The notes under the pieces: generated by a model | What the model was told of the DNA's origin: nothing | What the model saw: the letters and a program-made list of their open reading frames with translations, nothing else | Database searches by the model: none | Part shown: positions 7,285 to 7,811 of the stretch, piece by piece | Layout: each line of letters opens with the position of its first letter | Numbering within the stretch: position 1 is the stretch's first letter | Translations under genes and position numbers: made by a program | DNA from: Paludibacteraceae bacterium | Lineage (GTDB): Bacteria > Bacteroidota > Bacteroidia > Bacteroidales > Paludibacteraceae | Direction of reading: 5' to 3' | Length of the DNA: 7,811 nt | NCBI GenBank assembly: GCA_017648235.1 | Contig: JAGCIZ010000043.1 | Location: 1-7,811, forward strand

Positions 7285-7811
7285 ATGGATTCAAATGTAA
7301 TAGGATTAGATTATAAATTGGCAAAAACCAGATCGCAGTTGATAAAAGTTATTGGCATTGGTGGTGGAGGCGGAAATGCCGTAAATTACATGTCTCAACA
7401 AGGGATAACCGATGTCTCTTTTGCTCTTTGTAACACAGACCAATGGGCATTGAGCGAATCTACTATCGAAACAAAAATTCAACTAGGTACAGGACTTGGT
7501 GCAGGTGGTCGTCCAATGGTTTCAAAAGAGGCAGCTGAAAATGCAAGAGCCGAAATTGAAAACATTTTAGAAGACACTCAAATGGTTTTTATTACTGCTT
7601 CGATGGGAGGAGGAACAGGCACTGGAGCGGCTCCTATTGTTGCTCAGATTGCAAAAGAGAAAAAAATTCTTACCGTTGGAGTAGTTTCTGTTCCGTTTGC
7701 TTGGGAAGGAAAAAAGAAATTCAAATTGGCATACGAGGGGGTAATTGAACTGAGCAAAAACGTAGACGCATTGTTGGTCATTCAAAACTCCAAACTAAAA
7801 GACGCTTATCC
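7285..7811 (+). CDS. ftsZ: Cell division protein FtsZ, N-terminal 175 residues (3' end beyond the right edge)
   Basis: FtsZ is the tubulin-like GTPase that polymerises into the division ring in the cytoplasm. The frame starts MDSNVIGLDY and is open to the edge. The nucleotide-binding loops are in order: KVIGIGGGGGNAV (21-33), ALCNTDQWAL (47-56, usually NTDxQAL), GLGAGGRP (70-77), the tubulin signature MGGGTGTGAAP (107-117), VGVVSVPFAWEGKKK (131-145, matching PFxxEGKKR of FtsZ) and DALLVIQNSKL (161-171). The catalytic T7 loop and the C-terminal peptide that binds FtsA fall outside the window. Compared with E. coli FtsZ from memory, four residues are missing just before GLGAG, and Ser106 replaces the Gly at E. 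coli position 103. The ATG follows A-rich sequence, 18 bp after ftsA, as in the classical ftsQ-ftsA-ftsZ order. Confidence 0.96.
   Translation, partial: MDSNVIGLDYKLAKTRSQLIKVIGIGGGGGNAVNYMSQQGITDVSFALCNTDQWALSESTIETKIQLGTGLGAGGRPMVSKEAAENARAEIENILEDTQMVFITASMGGGTGTGAAPIVAQIAKEKKILTVGVVSVPFAWEGKKKFKLAYEGVIELSKNVDALLVIQNSKLKDAY

Noticed and set aside
7034..7300. Rightward 88-codon open frame across the ftsA-ftsZ junction
   Set aside because: It overlaps the FtsA adenosine motif region and membrane helix in another frame, is very Lys/Asn-rich from the A-rich tract, and has no domain.
7567..7785. Leftward 72-codon open frame inside ftsZ
   Set aside because: It is antisense to the FtsZ GTPase core; its Ser-rich stretch mirrors the GGGTGTG codons.

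Overview
The window is ordinary chromosomal DNA, most likely from a member of the Bacteroidota and probably close to the Bacteroidales. Four things support this. The DNA is AT-rich. Translation starts are preceded by A-rich sequence with no convincing Shine-Dalgarno motif. Candidate promoters match the Bacteroides -7 consensus TAnnTTTG. The RlmB, FtsA and FtsZ sequences have a Bacteroidota look, judged from memory. I see no rRNA, tRNA, CRISPR array, insertion sequence, phage gene or broken gene.

Layout: two divergent gene blocks leave a 178-bp intergenic region at 1604-1781. The leftward block is mntP (manganese exporter), then prmA (ribosomal protein L11 methyltransferase), then aroK (shikimate kinase, cut by the left edge). 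Gaps of 7 and 3 bp suggest one operon. The rightward block is purD (purine synthesis), rlmB (23S rRNA 2'-O-methyltransferase), murC (peptidoglycan precursor ligase), ftsQ, ftsA and ftsZ (cell division; ftsZ is cut by the right edge). Gaps of 6, 11, 3, 14 and 18 bp again suggest one co-directional unit, with no terminator-like hairpin between genes.

The right half is the distal end of the division and cell-wall (dcw) cluster. murC-ftsQ-ftsA-ftsZ is in the classical order: MurC makes UDP-MurNAc-L-Ala, FtsQ is the bitopic divisome protein, FtsA ties FtsZ to the membrane, and FtsZ forms the ring. Where murG and ftsW would usually stand upstream of murC, this genome has purD and rlmB. The cluster has therefore been split or rearranged, and division genes may share a promoter with a purine-synthesis gene.

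The most unusual non-coding signal is in the divergent intergenic region. It holds a perfect 17-bp dyad, TACCTTTG-C-CAAAGGTA, whose two arms each match the -7 promoter consensus on opposite strands. A third copy of the same octamer is correctly placed and oriented for mntP, and six copies of the pentamer ACCTT/AAGGT are present in all. At protein level, FtsZ shows a four-residue shortening before its GLGAG loop and a Ser before the GGGTGTG signature, and FtsA has a non-canonical phosphate-2 motif. I found no evidence for a new biological system; these are modest leads within housekeeping genes.
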